From Himantopus leucocephalus (lineage: Eukaryota; Chordata; Aves; Charadriiformes; Recurvirostridae), in assembly GCA_003993805.1 (NCBI GenBank), contig RSEF01000003.1:102996641-103060640 (forward strand): 64,000 bases of DNA. Reading direction: 5' to 3'. Positions 62,558 to 64,000 of this stretch are shown piece by piece (the stretch's first letter is position 1; each line of letters starts with the position of its first letter). The translations under genes were made by a program, and so were the position numbers. The notes beneath the pieces are model-generated. The model saw only the letters and a list, made by a program, of their open reading frames with translations, had not been told where the DNA came from and did not search any database.

Positions 62558-63957
62558 ATCCTCTTCTAATTTGGAACAAAATTTTCCTAGAAAATTGATT
62601 TGCAGTGATTAGTAGTGAGGCAACATCAATAATTTATGGGGAATCTGTTTTGTTCTGGGGCAGCTGGCAAGTACAGCAGGCATGAGGGGCTCAAAAGTTT
62701 CTAGCAGTCTCAAACGCTGTCCCAGATATTCCCTATAACAGCATCAAGGATGTATTTACATTCCGATGTACATGTTCAGGGTACTTAAAAAAGGAAAGTA
62801 AAAGAAAATAAACCCATAGCAAAGCATCTTATGGACCAACAAGAACAACGTGGCATAGCCACATAGTATAGCCCAGAGGTGGCTGTTGGGAGAACTATGA
62901 CTGACTTTACAAGCACGGGGCCTATAACAAAACAATGGTAGTGTTTTATTTTAATTATGGGTATGAAAGTGTTTCATTTATTCTTTCAGTGGCTTCAGTC
63001 TCATATTAGTCACTAGGGCCATAAGATATGTATATTATGGCTTATAATACACAGTGTTCTTTGTTGCTTTTGGAGTAATCAGAAGGTTGCTCATACAGTG
63101 TATGGTGCAAATAGGTTTGGCGATCCTACTGTTAGGTTACCAAAAACTGTGGTGAGTGTTTTGTACTGCTGTGCTACTATGACTCCTCAAGCAGACAAGA
63201 TTAAATTCCAAAGCAAATGCTTTAACAAGAGCAGTATGCAATGTGTGCTCTCTGTCATCTCAGCTGATACGCCGCTGTACCTCTTGGCACCAAGAGAGCA
63301 CCACATGCAGAAAACAATCCAGACCATTTACTTTAGAGACCTGAGTCAGATGCAGCAAGACTTGAAATGTCGTTCCTTCACCACAGCAGGGCTGCTGAAA
63401 TTGTCTGAATTTTATGACTAGGTTCCAAACTCTAAAAACATTATAGTAGTAAAGGCAATTTGGTCTGTTCCTGAAGCAGTTATTAAAAATCAGCTCCAGG
63501 AAACTGTATTGTTGCTCTTCTCTTGGGATCAAGCAATTCTCCATTGGAAAGGCTTTCCTCTAGAGCCGCTTGTTACTGGTTTTACAGTACATCCCTAAGG
63601 TGGATTTCACAATATGGTACTCTGGGGTATGTTTCTGGTTATGAGTCCTTGGCGTATTTATACATTTTCCTTGAAAAGAAAACAGAGGCACTTAAATGAA
63701 ACCAAGGCATGCCTTGTTCTGGATGAAGACCTAACCACCCAGCACTAGACCTATGGTCCTTCTTGCTTGTGGGCTTTCTGGCCCTGTTTCTAGTTGTGTG
63801 CTGCAGCTAGATGGTTGTGAGGTGCTTCACAGGTGACTGGGAAGTGTTAGAGAGCAGCAGGCAATGTCAGGTGAGAAAGCGTGAGCAGGCTGCAGTCGCT
63901 GGCTACGGCTGGTCATGCTAGTCAGTGTAAACTCAACTGCCCACGCTAGTCACCTTT

Positions 63958-64000
63958 AATCATAGAATCATAGAATCATAGAATGATTTAGGTTGGAAGG
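63958..64000 (-). mobile_element. CR1 LINE 3' end, cut by window edge
   Basis: The minus strand reads CCTTCCAACCTAAATCATTC followed by repeats of ATTCTATG ending near 63958. This is the terminal CR1 signature in reverse orientation, so the element body continues beyond 64000. The perfect octamers suggest a relatively young copy. Confidence 0.95.

Larger units (their letters stand above)
57871..63957. other. AT-rich sequence, no gene seen
   Basis: No convincing exon, RNA gene or transposon. An N-joined duplication is at 59662-59999, a (TTG)n run at about 61818-61839 and a small repeated word at 62510-62557, all listed separately. Confidence 0.45.

Noticed and set aside
1..64000. tRNA, rRNA, snRNA, CRISPR array, plasmid or prokaryotic features
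   Set aside because: I looked for tRNA B-box-like words, U6-type starts and regularly spaced repeats with unique spacers, and saw none. Repeat content is vertebrate (avian).

Overview
This window looks like nuclear DNA from a bird, and no confident protein-coding gene is visible in it. The strongest evidence is the repeats. There are several 5'-truncated CR1 (Chicken Repeat 1) LINE copies, some ending in the CR1 3' signature ATTCTATG or ATTCTGTG. There are also two solitary LTRs of the type left by avian endogenous retroviruses. The rest is AT-rich, with little dense coding potential, and the longest open frames are no longer than chance allows. I read it as a gene desert, or the inside of a very large intron. 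I cannot name the species, the chromosome or a neighbouring gene.

Layout. 1-2244: AT-rich sequence without recognised content. 2245-3030: CR1 copy (+) broken by a 100-N gap. About 4.36-6.70 kb: a very degenerate tandem repeat with recurring CTAACCC-like motifs. 7.46 kb: a scrap of CR1 (-). 9.8-10.0 kb: an old CR1 fragment. 10.54-10.95 kb: a pyrimidine-rich tract. 12.4-12.7 kb: a GC-richer island with a candidate minus-strand exon. 14.4-14.7 and 16.9-17.2 kb: blocks that look like conserved non-coding elements. 22.2-22.6 and 24.9-25.0 kb: two more candidate exons. 26.94-27.81 kb: CR1 (+) with a second 100-N gap. 30.32-31.56 kb: a large solo LTR with internal tandem units. 37.04-37.59 kb: an ancient CR1 3' end. 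38.47-38.99 kb: a second solo LTR with a nearly intact 5-bp target-site duplication. 45.5-45.74 kb and 48.1-48.2 kb: small GC/CpG-richer blocks. 49.74-50.29 kb: CR1 (+). 54.15-55.2 kb: a purine-rich kilobase. 56.05-56.36 kb: the clearest CpG-rich, promoter-like patch. 57.56-57.87 kb: another possible conserved element. 63.96 kb to the end: start of a CR1 (-) copy that runs off the window.

Assembly quality affects interpretation. Six isolated single Ns are present. Three sit beside homopolymers (11943, 14949, 21569). The other three (30613, 55437, 59831) each lie between two nearly identical copies of about 144-174 bp, as expected when overlapping contig ends are laid end to end instead of merged. 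These apparent tandem duplications are probably not real. Both 100-N gaps lie inside CR1 copies.

No undescribed biological system can be supported. The observations most worth checking are the three single-N duplications, the degenerate tandem array at 4.4-6.7 kb, the 174-bp frame-preserving candidate exon at 24.87-25.04 kb, and the CpG patch with an adjacent splice-donor-like site at 56.2 kb.
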